Source: a bacterium
GTDB taxonomy: Bacteria; Armatimonadota; Fimbriimonadia; Fimbriimonadales; Fimbriimonadaceae
Reading direction: 5' to 3'
NCBI GenBank assembly: GCA_027483535.1
Contig: JAIXUN010000002.1
Coordinates: 992,001-1,056,000 of the forward strand
Length of the DNA: 64,000 bases
Under the pieces are notes generated by a model. It worked only from the letters and a program-made list of their open reading frames with translations. It searched no databases and was not told where the DNA came from. The first letter of the stretch is position 1, and every line of letters begins with the position of its first letter. The translations under genes and the position numbers were made by a program. Positions 35,794 to 43,906 of the stretch are shown here, one piece after another.

Positions 35794-36271
35794 TGGTGAT
35801 CGCCTCCTTCGCTCTTCGAGAGTGTGACGGTTTCACACGATCCCGACCGAGGATCTCGCCGATGTCCTTCATCTCAAGGGCGGCAACAATCCGCTCGCGG
35901 AGGACCTTCCGAAGAGCCTCGTTGATCCTAATCGCCTCGAGCTCCACTGGAGCGTTCGGTTGCGGCTTCAGGAGGCACCAGTCATAGAAGACTTCCAGAA
36001 GCGCCTCGGCTCTGGTTAGCCGACCGTAGACGTCTGCCTCGGCCTTTTGTCGCTCGGCGGCTTGGATTGCTTCGACAAGGTCCACGACACCCATCAGCTT
36101 TTGTTGCGAAGAGTCGTCAAGGCTGCTGATCACGTTATCGAAGCGGTTCACTGATGCAAGAATTTCTCTCGTATCCATGACCAGAGCTAGGCCCTTAACG
36201 ATGCAATACTGCAAGTAAGTAACCATTGCTTTACCGTTTCTTTTGGGGCTAGGTAGGTGATAAAAGATCAT
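35786..36271 (-). CDS. Prophage protein of unknown function
   Basis: Not recognised. It has 161 residues, is mostly helical, with ERQKAEADVYGRLTRAEALLE suggesting a short coiled coil, and a basic C-terminus (HSRRAKEA). The start overlaps the methylase-like gene stop (ATGA), which supports translational coupling. A later ATG at 36178 would give a 130-residue form lacking the odd N-terminus. Confidence 0.6.
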   Translation of the reverse strand: MIFYHLPSPKRNGKAMVTYLQYCIVKGLALVMDTREILASVNRFDNVISSLDDSSQQKLMGVVDLVEAIQAAERQKAEADVYGRLTRAEALLEVFYDWCLLKPQPNAPVELEAIRINEALRKVLRERIVAALEMKDIGEILGRDRVKPSHSRRAKEAITNA

Positions 36272-37083
36272 GCTGCCGCCTCGAAGTTGAACGATCCTTG
36301 GACCGTTTCGAACACGTATCGGACCTCATCGTCGGGGATGGCCGATGGTTGCGCGACAATCGCCTCTGTGGCCGATCCAGGAGCGATAGCGGACCACCAA
36401 TGCATGTTGCGCCACGTTCTCCGCACTTCGAGCGACAGGGCGTTGCCTTGGATGATCTGCGCGGGAATCCCATAAAGGGTCGTGTTGATGATCGCCATCT
36501 CGTAGGCGAGCGGCGAGACATCGATGAGTGTCGCCTTCATGTTCCTCGGGCTGAGTCTGTGGTCGACCAAGTGCTGTGCGACGGCGAGCACCATCCCGCC
36601 CGAACCGGACGCGGGCTCCAATAGCGTGAACGGTCGATCCTGGGGGATCTGCGGCGGGGTGCCAAGAAGCATGGCGGCGGATGCACGGGAGAGGCTCCAG
36701 GGAGTGTAGAACTCGCCAAGATCGCGCTGGGCCGCCTTGGTGGACGATACCTCCATGTGCATCGGACCAAGGACGTCGGCGAAGTCCGCGACCTCCATCG
36801 CCTCCACGAGGAAAGCGAAGGCCTTCGGCAGATGGGCCGCCCCGTTCGGATGGAAGCGTTCGGCTTCCTTCAAGTACTCCGCCTCGCGCATCCCAAGGCT
36901 GAGACTGCAAGCAGCCATCGTTACGAAGGACCGGAATGTCTCGGGAAGACTGAGACCGGACGGTCGACCTGCATCCTCCAGGATGGAGATCATCTCCTTC
37001 GTGAAGGCGCTGTGGTCTCCCGTGGAGATCGAGCGGAGGCGGGAATCCCGCCTCTCAACTTTCTTGCGCTCAGTGGCGTTCAT
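36268..37083 (-). CDS. N-6 DNA methylase-like protein without a catalytic NPPF motif
   Basis: A 271-residue protein resembling the SAM-binding half of HsdM-type adenine methylases. DLGEFYTPWSLSRASA and EPASGSGGMVLAVAQHL (motif I) are clear, followed by an acidic motif II region (LIDVSPLAYEMA) and LYGIPAQIIQGNAL. The expected (N/D)PP(Y/F) motif IV after the last stretch is absent; ALSLEVRRTWRN follows instead. The same arrangement occurs in a known set of prophage/plasmid 'N-6 DNA methylase' proteins, so this is not simply a broken gene. It may bind SAM or modify something else. ATGA overlaps on both sides place it in the leftward operon. Confidence 0.75.
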   Translation of the reverse strand: MNATERKKVERRDSRLRSISTGDHSAFTKEMISILEDAGRPSGLSLPETFRSFVTMAACSLSLGMREAEYLKEAERFHPNGAAHLPKAFAFLVEAMEVADFADVLGPMHMEVSSTKAAQRDLGEFYTPWSLSRASAAMLLGTPPQIPQDRPFTLLEPASGSGGMVLAVAQHLVDHRLSPRNMKATLIDVSPLAYEMAIINTTLYGIPAQIIQGNALSLEVRRTWRNMHWWSAIAPGSATEAIVAQPSAIPDDEVRYVFETVQGSFNFEAAA

Positions 37084-37292
37084 GCGACCTCCAGAAGCGG
37101 TGATTCCTCTTCGGATTGTTCATGGAAGAGCTCGTCGCGCACCTGCTCGTAGGGAGCGGTGACGATGAAGTACCAGCCCGTGCGCATGATAATTCGGGTG
37201 TTCTCTCCCTCGTCGCAGATCGCCTGAGGGGTTCCCGGCCTGATCATGCACTTGTTGCCGTTCCGCTGCGTGTACTCAAAGGCGGTGGGCAT
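37080..37292 (-). CDS. Small prophage protein of unknown function
   Basis: Not recognised. The 70 residues have a beta-rich first half (RIIMRTGWYFIVTAPYEQV) and an acidic tail (HEQSEEESP). AAGGAGG lies ~11 bases before the ATG, so unlike its uncoupled neighbours it has a standard ribosome-binding site. The stop overlaps the methylase-like gene. Confidence 0.6.
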   Translation of the reverse strand: MPTAFEYTQRNGNKCMIRPGTPQAICDEGENTRIIMRTGWYFIVTAPYEQVRDELFHEQSEEESPLLEVA

Positions 37293-37294
37293 GG

Positions 37295-37654
37295 TTATGC
37301 GGCCTCCTTCTTGGTGTTGTCTGCGATGATCTGAGCGCCAAGAGCCTTTTCGAGGTTGCTCGTCTCTTCTTGGACGGTGCGGATAACTAGGCGGCGGCGA
37401 AGCTCGTTTCTTCGCTCGATCAGTGGCCGCATCTCGTCATCGATCACGATGTGAGAAAGACCCGAAGCGCCTCCGGCCACGACGACTTGGTTTGGGTCGG
37501 TTGGGTCGGGCGTCTTGGTTTCGAGCTTCGCCCGGTGCGTTGCGTTTGCAATTCGAATCGCAAGAACGAAGACCAGAGCGAGTGTAAGCGCGACCAGAAG
37601 GGCGGTCGACGCTAGGATGAGATAAGTTGTAGTTTGAATCGAAAAGTTAGACAT
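37295..37654 (-). CDS. Small membrane protein
   Basis: Function unknown. The 119-residue product has a single strong N-terminal membrane helix (~9-33, alanine/leucine/valine-rich) and then a charged cytoplasmic tail with RRNELRRRLVIR and a helical end. There is no Shine-Dalgarno. Instead AAACCACTACA runs directly into the ATG, the element shared with five other early prophage genes. Confidence 0.6.
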   Translation of the reverse strand: MSNFSIQTTTYLILASTALLVALTLALVFVLAIRIANATHRAKLETKTPDPTDPNQVVVAGGASGLSHIVIDDEMRPLIERRNELRRRLVIRTVQEETSNLEKALGAQIIADNTKKEAA

Positions 37655-37684
37655 TGTAGTGGTTTTGTCTTGTGGTTCTAAGGG

Positions 37685-37984
37685 TCAGAGATTTCGGGCG
37701 CGGAGCTCTTCGCGTTTTGCTCCGGCGACCGTCGACGTCCGAAGTGCTATCCCGGCGAGGGAAAGGCATCGCCTGCGGATTCGCTCAAGCTGGAGGCTCG
37801 AAAGGTCCTGGGTGCGGATGAGCGTGCTTGCCGCCTCGAGCTCGCTTCTCATGCGAGATTCGGCGTCGAAGAACGAAACGATCGGCGAGTCGTCGCCATC
37901 GTTCACCGCATCCGTCACGGCTTCGGAGGCCGCCGACATGAGGGCCTCCGTGCGCACTATCTTGTCAGCGGCCTCCCGAGGCAC
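37685..37984 (-). CDS. Small prophage protein of unknown function
   Basis: Not recognised. It is a helical, charged protein of 99 residues. The likely start is GTG 37984, which shares a base with the stop of the Gam-like gene (TAGTG). An ATG at 38017 would overlap that gene by 34 bases. The sequence is rich in Arg, Ala and Glu without a recognisable motif. Confidence 0.5.
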   Translation of the reverse strand: MPREAADKIVRTEALMSAASEAVTDAVNDGDDSPIVSFFDAESRMRSELEAASTLIRTQDLSSLQLERIRRRCLSLAGIALRTSTVAGAKREELRARNL

Positions 37985-38727
37985 TAGATCTTCTCTCCGT
38001 CGATCTTGAGCTCGCACTTGTCCGGCTCGGTGACCCGAGCGATTCCAGGCACCTTCCCCTTGTCGATGAGTGCAACGATCTTCTCGGGGATGGCGCTCGT
38101 CTTGACCGAGTAGGTCACCGCATCGACCGCCTTCTTCCTGAGCAGGTATTTCGCTGCCAGGGTCGCGTCGTTCACGACCAGCTTTGAAGAGCCTTTTCGG
38201 AGTGAGATCGAACCGCCAAGGAGGTCGAGAGTCCGCTTCGTGGACGTCCCGAGCTTTCGCAGGGCGAATTCTTGCAACTGCTCTCGGTAGAAGCAGGCAA
38301 AAAAGGTGACGGCGTTTCCGGCGCGCTTTTCGATTTTCGCGGCCTGTTCGATTTCCATGCGGATCTCAAGACCATCAGCGGACTCAAGGGCGCGAGATAC
38401 GGCGTTATCGACGAGACCTTTGAGCGCTTCTTCGGCCCGTGTCCGCTGGAGGACGGCTGCCTTCTTGCGCGCAAGATGGTGCCGCACCTTGCGGAGGATC
38501 CATTCGGCAAAGGCCTCGGTGATGCCCGGCGCCTTGCCCTTGGCTCCCTTCTCGTAGAGCGGCTCTCCAAGGTCGGGACCGTCGGCCACGCCAACGATCT
38601 CACCTGTGGTCGGGTCGACCCAAAGACCGTCCTGAAGGATGGGCTCAATTGGGGTGACGATTGGTTCGGAAGATTCGATCAGCTCCAGAGGGGCTTGATC
38701 GAGAACGGTAGTAGTGGTTTCGTCCAT
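37984..38727 (-). CDS. Gam-like host-nuclease inhibitor protein
   Basis: A 247-residue protein. The C-terminal half matches the Mu Gam-like pattern: a helix rich in Lys/Glu, TLDLLGGSISLRKGSSKLVV, then DATLAAKYLLRKKAVDAV and the ending VPGIARVTEPDKCELKID. Gam-like proteins bind double-stranded DNA ends and block exonucleases such as RecBCD. The N-terminal ~70 residues are acidic and specific to this protein. The helicase stop lies 13 bases before ATG 38727; that gap holds no Shine-Dalgarno, and codons 4-7 carry an ACCACTACT element. Confidence 0.72.
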   Translation of the reverse strand: MDETTTTVLDQAPLELIESSEPIVTPIEPILQDGLWVDPTTGEIVGVADGPDLGEPLYEKGAKGKAPGITEAFAEWILRKVRHHLARKKAAVLQRTRAEEALKGLVDNAVSRALESADGLEIRMEIEQAAKIEKRAGNAVTFFACFYREQLQEFALRKLGTSTKRTLDLLGGSISLRKGSSKLVVNDATLAAKYLLRKKAVDAVTYSVKTSAIPEKIVALIDKGKVPGIARVTEPDKCELKIDGEKI

Positions 38728-38740
38728 TGTTTTAACTCGG

Positions 38741-40033
38741 CTAATTGCCGAAGACTTGGCGATGCCATTCGGCAACGCGGGGGTGGATTCGGACGTCCTG
38801 CGGTCGCAGAGGACGTGAGATGGTCATGGTCTCAAAGTGGCGACATCGAGACAGGGCGACGTAGGTCTGCCCAGCGGCGAAAGCCCATCCAGGGATTTGG
38901 ATATGCACCTTGTCGAGGGTCATCCCCTGGGACTTGTGCACGGAAATGGCGTAGGCGAGCTTGAGGGGAATCTGCGAATAGCAGACGATCCCTGCTTGTT
39001 CATCCACGAAGAGGTCACCGGTCGCGTCCTGCCTGATTGGCGATATCTCCCATGTGTGTGGGAAGAGCTCGTACTCTTGACCGCGATCAAAGCGGACGAC
39101 CACTGACTCGGACTTCAGTGCGATCACCGTCCCCAAATCGCCGTTGTAGAACCTCGGTTCGTCGAACATGCTAGGAGGCGGATCGTTGATTACGGCCACA
39201 ACCCTGCACCCGACTTTCAGCCGAAGTTCGCGCGGGGCGGGCACATCGTTCTCGTTGATTGAGCCGACCGTGACCCCGTTGTAGACCTTCGCCTCGCCCG
39301 AGAGAACCATCAGCTCATTCACGTTGATGTCGATGGCCACCTGGTTGTGGAAGCAGAGCTTGATCGCGCCCGTTTCGGGGACTTGTCCGGCTCTTTTGTT
39401 CAAGAACGCGAGAGCAGAGTTGTCGCCGAGCCGTAGCCGGTTGAGAGCATCGGTGAAGCAGTCGTTACCTTGTTGCCGGAAGACCTTCGTTAGCTGGACG
39501 TACTCGGGCCGTGAGCCTTGCCACACGAGCGAGTCGAACCAGTAAGGCGAGGTGTAGCCACGCTTATCGAAGTAGTCCCGCTCGATACCTTCTCTAGGAA
39601 GCACGGGCTCAAGCTGGAAGTGATCACCGATGCAGAAGATACCGATTCCGCCGAACGGCTTCGGGCTATCGAATGTAACCCGCAGGTCACGGTCCATGCG
39701 GTCCATGGCGTCCGCACGAAGCATGGATATCTCGTCGATCACGAGAGCGCCTGCTTGTTCGAGAAGTCGCCGATGGCTTCGTTTGAGTTGCTTCACGCCC
39801 GTCTCGCCCGGTCGCCATCCGAAGAACTTGGAGACGGTCATGCCGCCGACGTTGATCGCAGCGACGCCTGTAGGAGCCAAGATTGGAACCTTCGGCTTCT
39901 CTCGAAGGAACTGCCGTAGGTTGGTGGACTTGCCGGAACCCGCGTTGCCGGTCTGGTAGCCAAGGCCGCCTTCGGAGGCGACCTTGTGCATAAGCTCCAG
40001 CCCGACTTTCTGCTCGTCGGAAAGGGCGATCAT
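38741..40033 (-). CDS. PIF1/RecD-like ATP-dependent DNA helicase
   Basis: A 430-residue superfamily 1 helicase. Walker A GNAGSGKST is near residue 38, the TGVAAINVGG motif follows as in PIF1, and Walker B is VIDEISML. C-terminal motifs include AISVHKSQGMTLD and YVALSRCR. It unwinds DNA 5'-3' by family analogy. It is coupled by ATGA overlap to the upstream SSB-like gene and is followed by the Gam-like gene, making a recombination/replication module like the lambda left arm. Confidence 0.88.
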   Translation of the reverse strand: MIALSDEQKVGLELMHKVASEGGLGYQTGNAGSGKSTNLRQFLREKPKVPILAPTGVAAINVGGMTVSKFFGWRPGETGVKQLKRSHRRLLEQAGALVIDEISMLRADAMDRMDRDLRVTFDSPKPFGGIGIFCIGDHFQLEPVLPREGIERDYFDKRGYTSPYWFDSLVWQGSRPEYVQLTKVFRQQGNDCFTDALNRLRLGDNSALAFLNKRAGQVPETGAIKLCFHNQVAIDINVNELMVLSGEAKVYNGVTVGSINENDVPAPRELRLKVGCRVVAVINDPPPSMFDEPRFYNGDLGTVIALKSESVVVRFDRGQEYELFPHTWEISPIRQDATGDLFVDEQAGIVCYSQIPLKLAYAISVHKSQGMTLDKVHIQIPGWAFAAGQTYVALSRCRHFETMTISRPLRPQDVRIHPRVAEWHRQVFGN

Positions 40034-40554
40034 TTCAGCTCTTCGGCAGCCTTCTTGACGCCCTCGATGTAGACCTGGACGCCCATGTTCGCGTAGGCCT
40101 TGATCTGGTCAAGATCGGTTTTTCCGATCCCATTGCAGAGTTCGAAGGCAGACTTCACGACGCCCGCTATTGCCGAGGCGTGGATCTCCTGCGGGGTTCG
40201 GACGTATCCACCGCCACCTCCGCGACCGTTTCCGCCCTTCTTGCCTTGGTAGGCCTCTTTGGCTTTGCCGTTCCAGGACTGGAGCGAGTAGAAGAACTTG
40301 CGGTCGTTCTCTTTGTCGACGACCTTCTCAACGGTGATCTCGCCAACCTGATCGTCAGGGAAGTCCTCTGCGGTCCAGGTGTTGACGTCGGCGTACACAT
40401 CGATCTTGTCCACTGGGAGTTCAATGCCGTCGATTTCGCTGACCTTGAAGGTCACCTGGTGGGTTTTCTTGCCCTCTGCTGCGGCCTTGAAGACTCGGAC
40501 GGTGGCTTTCGCCTTGAAGGTGATGTTCTTGCTTGTAGTGGTGTTTTCGCTCAT
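40030..40554 (-). CDS. Candidate single-stranded-DNA-binding (OB-fold) protein
   Basis: Not firmly recognised. The 174 residues divide into a beta-rich N-terminal domain (~10-98, ending FFYSLQSWNGKAKEAYQG), a glycine-rich hinge (GGNGRGGGGG) and a helical C-terminal domain. A beta-barrel followed by a Gly-rich linker, plus the position just before a helicase, suggests an SSB-like role. No classical acidic SSB tip is present. There is no Shine-Dalgarno; ACCACTACAA occupies codons 5-8. Confidence 0.55.
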   Translation of the reverse strand: MSENTTTSKNITFKAKATVRVFKAAAEGKKTHQVTFKVSEIDGIELPVDKIDVYADVNTWTAEDFPDDQVGEITVEKVVDKENDRKFFYSLQSWNGKAKEAYQGKKGGNGRGGGGGYVRTPQEIHASAIAGVVKSAFELCNGIGKTDLDQIKAYANMGVQVYIEGVKKAAEELK

Positions 40555-40556
40555 GG

Positions 40557-40934
40557 TTAGAGTCCGTTTTCTTGTCGTTCGATTTGAGGCGAGAGGCCTC
40601 GGTCCCGCAGGTATTCCCGGCGGCTTGCCTGAGCGTTCGCCCAGAGGTTTCCGGCCATCAGTCCGGCAAGGAGCATCGCCAGGCCGAAGGCACCGATCTT
40701 CGAGAGATCGGGCTTGGCGACGATGTGATGGGTGTGGGTGATCTCCCGGATGGGTAGTGGTACGAAGTTGCCATCGTCCATCCGGTCGATCTGGTCGGCA
40801 AGCCTGAGAAGCCCCTCAGGCGCAGGAGGTAGTTCGAGGGTGGCTTGGCGAATGAACATTCGCTGTTCCTCGGTGGAGAGCTCGCGGAAATCCCTGCGAA
40901 CCTTGTTAAAGTAAGTGCTCGCAGGTTGGCTCAT
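40557..40934 (-). CDS. Prophage protein with C-terminal membrane helix
   Basis: Function unknown. From ATG 40934 (GGAGGAGC four bases upstream, also overlapping the upstream stop) it has 125 residues. A helical, charged N-terminal region is followed by a hydrophobic segment at ~82-102 (IGAFGLAMLLAGLMAGNLWA) and a basic C-terminal tail. It is probably a single-pass membrane protein. Confidence 0.6.
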   Translation of the reverse strand: MSQPASTYFNKVRRDFRELSTEEQRMFIRQATLELPPAPEGLLRLADQIDRMDDGNFVPLPIREITHTHHIVAKPDLSKIGAFGLAMLLAGLMAGNLWANAQASRREYLRDRGLSPQIERQENGL

Positions 40935-41293
40935 AGCTCCTCCAGGGTTTCGGCGATGGCGCACTCGGCGCAGGTGAACAAAAGCGTTGCCCCATCGGTC
41001 GATGGTCGCTGGTTGGTGATTCGGAAGACGGCGCTCGCCACAATCACGTCATGCGAGACGCGGAAGACGCCGGGAATGCGCAGGAAGTAGGAGGTCTGGC
41101 TCGGGTACATCTTCGATGGTCCCCAGTTAAGCTTCGCGCTGTATGGGCCGATCTCGACGTCTTCCACGCCCTTCGCTCTGCCTGCCCGAACGGCCTCAAC
41201 GGCTAACTTCCAGGCGGCCCGAATCCCTCGGGCCATTTCGAGCGCCTCGGGAGTGAGCCTCCCGAGTGCGGTGGAGGTTACGGTTGCTCTCAT
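40931..41293 (-). CDS. Prophage protein of unknown function
   Basis: Not recognised. The start is ATG 41293, overlapping the upstream stop. The apparent longer frame back to 41566 runs across the real upstream gene and the promoter. The 120-residue product has a helical N-terminus and a mixed C-terminal half with one CxxC (FTCAEC). Confidence 0.55.
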   Translation of the reverse strand: MRATVTSTALGRLTPEALEMARGIRAAWKLAVEAVRAGRAKGVEDVEIGPYSAKLNWGPSKMYPSQTSYFLRIPGVFRVSHDVIVASAVFRITNQRPSTDGATLLFTCAECAIAETLEEL

Positions 41294-41508
41294 CGAGCCA
41301 CCTCTGCGCCAAGTTTGGCGAGGATTTCTTCCGGAGATTCCTTGACCTCGTAGTTGCCGGTCACGAGGAAGATTCTCGTGAAGACTTCGCCCTCGACCTT
41401 TAGTTGCGGGCCGAGCGAGCAGACTTGCTCCGCGTTGATGAAGACCGGCTTTCCGTTCTCGGTCGTCAGCTGAATGTAGAAGGGCTTGGTTGTAGTGGTG
41501 CTTGGCAT
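41290..41508 (-). CDS. FlbD-like small protein, first gene of the leftward operon
   Basis: A 72-residue protein whose pattern (QLTTENGKPVFINAEQV, then VTGNYEVKESPEEILAKL) resembles the FlbD fold, a small domain also found in phages. No function is known. It is the promoter-proximal gene of the leftward operon, ~23 bases after the predicted start site. Codons 4-7 hold ACCACTACAA. A weak GGAG lies ~12 bases upstream of the ATG. Confidence 0.6.
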   Translation of the reverse strand: MPSTTTTKPFYIQLTTENGKPVFINAEQVCSLGPQLKVEGEVFTRIFLVTGNYEVKESPEEILAKLGAEVAR

Positions 41509-41537
41509 CTTCTTCTCCGCCTGTCGGCTTGAGAATG

Positions 41538-41566
41538 ATTATGCAACAATATGCAAAACTATGCAA
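41538..41566 (-). promoter_or_regulatory. Leftward early promoter (PL-like)
   Basis: On the minus strand TTGCAT (41566-41561), a 17-base spacer and CATAAT (41543-41538) form a good sigma-70 promoter that drives the int-gam operon. Both hexamers are part of the operator repeats. Confidence 0.75.
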
Positions 41567-41576
41567 GCAAATACAA
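41541..41576. repeat. Operator array, four ATGCAA half-sites at 10-bp period (OL-like)
   Basis: ATGCAA begins at 41541, 41551 and 41561, and ATACAA at 41571. The period is exactly one helical turn, so all sites face the same side of the DNA. The array covers the -35, spacer and -10 of the leftward promoter. A matching array lies at 44651-44690 by the repressor gene. Confidence 0.8.
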
Positions 41577-41683
41577 GAAGATTATTTTCGCGGACAAGGG
41601 CACGAGGTCGTCACGCAACTTCCTTTCTGTAACCCGATGGCACGGACGAGGCCTCGCAATGTAAGGTTTATCCGAGGAATCTG

Positions 41684-42832
41684 ATGGAAGCAGACAAGTC
41701 GTTCTCGGAGTTCATGGTCGCCGCTGAAGCGATTCTCGGGCGTAGGCCAAATCCTGACAGAGCCTATGAAGCGTTCACGCAAGGGGTGAGCCCTGAAGTT
41801 TTCGCTAGGTCGCTACCCAACGAGCCCCTGATCGAGAGCAACAAATCCACATATCCTCCAGAGCCGGACACTGCGCCATCGGAAGTCCCTTCCGATGTAG
41901 AACTGCCTAGACCGTGGGCATCTGTGACTTCATCCGAGAAAGGGTTGCTTATAACTCTGGGCGTTATTCTCCTTGTGGTGCTTGTGTTCAGCATCTGGAT
42001 TCCAAATGAAGCGGCTTCTATAGCTCAGCGAACTTCATCCCAGCTCGAGGTCGCCACAGTGTCATCTCCGCGAATTACGGAGGCTAAGGAAAAACTTCAG
42101 AACGCGATCAAATCCAAGGATGCCCAAAGACTCCAGAGTGCGTTAGCAAATGCCAAAGCAATCGATCCCGGAAGAAGTGATAAGGACCTTCAGAGTCTAA
42201 CCTCTAAGGCCCAAGCCCTTTTTACGCCCCTCGAATCATCTTGGAAGCAGGCGAAACGGGAAGAATTGCGCAGGGAGGAAGCAGCTCTAGTTTCAGCGCT
42301 TGAGAAGGCTACAAGAGAAAAGAACAAAGATTCGATTACTGTCGCCCGTTCGAAATCGGACGCTTTCAAAGCTCGGGTAGGGCAAGTAACGCCTGCGCAT
42401 GCAGCCGCTCGTTCGGGCGCTGAACGAATGCTGGCGCAAATATCCGAAGAGGAAGAGCGTGCGTCGATGAATACCTACGAAGGTTCTCCCGTTGGAATAG
42501 CCGTAGGCAACCTGGAGATCCGACGGTCCTTTGATGGCTACTCGTTTGACGGAAACGGTCGGTTCGTAAGTGTATTTGTATCTGCAGTCAACTCAGGCGC
42601 GGACTCCGAACACATTAATCCAACAAACTTCACTCTTGAAACCGAGGATGGGTACACAGTCCCATATTCAGCGCACACTTTCTCGAGCAGCCGACCCCTG
42701 GAGGCCGTCAACATCGGACCAGGCGCGACGACGTCCGGGTGGATCGTTTTCGAGTCCGTCCTATCGAGGCGGTACAGGCTCATCCACCAGCCGATTGGCG
42801 GGGAACGCGTGGTGAAGGTGCTGGTGCCCTAG
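41684..42832 (+). CDS. Membrane-anchored protein with coiled coil and DUF4352-like domain
   Basis: A 382-residue protein. An N-terminal cytoplasmic segment precedes one membrane helix (~86-106, GLLITLGVILLVVLVF). A long charged helical/coiled-coil region (~120-260) follows, then a C-terminal immunoglobulin-like domain of DUF4352 type (VGNLEIRRSF through SGWIVFE). GAGGA lies ~8 bases before the ATG. It is transcribed away from the early operon, inside the immunity region, and is less GC-rich than its neighbours. It may be expressed in the lysogen and alter the host surface, which is inference. Confidence 0.6.
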   Translation: MEADKSFSEFMVAAEAILGRRPNPDRAYEAFTQGVSPEVFARSLPNEPLIESNKSTYPPEPDTAPSEVPSDVELPRPWASVTSSEKGLLITLGVILLVVLVFSIWIPNEAASIAQRTSSQLEVATVSSPRITEAKEKLQNAIKSKDAQRLQSALANAKAIDPGRSDKDLQSLTSKAQALFTPLESSWKQAKREELRREEAALVSALEKATREKNKDSITVARSKSDAFKARVGQVTPAHAAARSGAERMLAQISEEEERASMNTYEGSPVGIAVGNLEIRRSFDGYSFDGNGRFVSVFVSAVNSGADSEHINPTNFTLETEDGYTVPYSAHTFSSSRPLEAVNIGPGATTSGWIVFESVLSRRYRLIHQPIGGERVVKVLVP

Positions 42833-42880
42833 AGTGGGTGTGGCGGTTGTTGGGATCGTGAGCTAGTACAGGCGAGGATC

Positions 42881-43366
42881 TTAAGAGTCCTTCCGCTTGG
42901 ACGTGATCACTTCCAATTTGGGCCAGATTTCATTTGGAGAGAGGTGCCGAGCGATTGCCAGCATATCTTCCGACGCGCGGTCAAGGCATTGTTTCAGCCC
43001 TTCGTACGACTCTTGGATTTCGTAGTCTGCCCACTTGCGGCGGCCAAACGATCTAAAGCCCTTGACTGCAACGTCCTCAAGTCCGTGGTGTCGAGAGTAA
43101 GAGCTGTCGATAAACCAGTTCCAAACGTCGGTATGCCCCGTATCGTCGGCTAAGGAAAAGTCCCTTGCTTGCGCAAACGATCGGGCCATCAGAAAGCTCG
43201 CGTAATAGCATCGACGCGTCGTTTCCCTCAGGTAGAACTCGACGACCTCGTCCCTATCTTCTTGCGATAACGACGTGCTTCTTAACACAGTGTCTATTAG
43301 ACCGAGTGTGGCAAAGTGAGATTTAAGGGCGATTTGGGAGTAAGAACTAACCGAGATCATTGCCAA
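42881..43366 (-). CDS. Immunity-region protein of unknown function
   Basis: Not recognised. The 161-residue product is helical and rich in Arg, Tyr and Trp, with no membrane segment. It overlaps the end of the upstream gene by 20 bases; a second Met at 43360 is an alternative start. The pair sits downstream of the repressor on the same strand, where superinfection-exclusion or defence genes are often found. Confidence 0.5.
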   Translation of the reverse strand: MAMISVSSYSQIALKSHFATLGLIDTVLRSTSLSQEDRDEVVEFYLRETTRRCYYASFLMARSFAQARDFSLADDTGHTDVWNWFIDSSYSRHHGLEDVAVKGFRSFGRRKWADYEIQESYEGLKQCLDRASEDMLAIARHLSPNEIWPKLEVITSKRKDS

Positions 43367-43709
43367 AGACCGAAACTATCGTTCTTTGGAGTCTATCACG
43401 AAGGCCGCTTTCTCGTGTCTGCCGAGCCCACGCTACGTACCTTGCGTCAACCTCTGGTGTCGGCAGGTCCGAGCACACGGTGATCATCAGTACGGATCCA
43501 GAATAGTCAGAGATCAGTTGGAGCTTGATGTGTCCTGGTTGAAACATCGCAGCTAGGATCGGAAGAGCTTCTGCTACCGCAGTTGCCAACTCAGGATTCG
43601 CTACCAAATGGGCCGATGTGTATCGGTCTGGATCGCAAAGATGCATCGGCAGACCGCTAGGGTTTGTGATGTCATTTAGGTATTCCTGAGTGAAATTCAT
43701 GCTGCGCAA
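43347..43709 (-). CDS. Immunity-region protein of unknown function
   Basis: Not recognised. It has 120 residues (117 if ATG 43700 is used), a mixed alpha/beta pattern with a buried-looking GHIKLQLISDYSGSVLMITV core and a basic C-terminal helix. No catalytic motif is visible. It is lower in GC than the early operon genes. Together with the overlapping downstream gene it may form a two-protein unit. Confidence 0.5.
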   Translation of the reverse strand: MRSMNFTQEYLNDITNPSGLPMHLCDPDRYTSAHLVANPELATAVAEALPILAAMFQPGHIKLQLISDYSGSVLMITVCSDLPTPEVDARYVAWARQTRESGLRDRLQRTIVSVFGNDLG

Positions 43710-43756
43710 GAAAGAATGCTTTTCTGTTCTTCTCCCTTAAAAGAGTTGGCTGTCTC

Positions 43757-43787
43757 CCTTTACTTTACAATAGTGTGAAGTAAAAGG
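43757..43787. promoter_or_regulatory. Imperfect inverted repeat between repressor and downstream gene pair
   Basis: CCTTTACTTTACA (43757-43769) and TGTGAAGTAAAAGG (43774-43787) are near-complementary arms with one insertion and one mismatch. It could be a terminator after the repressor gene or an operator for the 43709 promoter. No clear T tract decides it. Confidence 0.35.
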
Positions 43788-43906
43788 TGCCCAGTTTTTC
43801 CATTAATGTCCTGAGATATCTAGTGGCGAAAAAGGCGCATATTCTTCGATTTTCTCGCTCAATCTCCGATATTCGACTCTTCCGTCTCGTTCCCATTGAC
43901 CTGCAA

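Noticed and set aside
37653-37663. ACTACAAT at the 37654 and 47968 starts read as a -10 box (TACAAT) with leaderless mRNA
   Set aside because: The TACAAT would overlap the start codon itself, and the other four copies of the element lack the final T.
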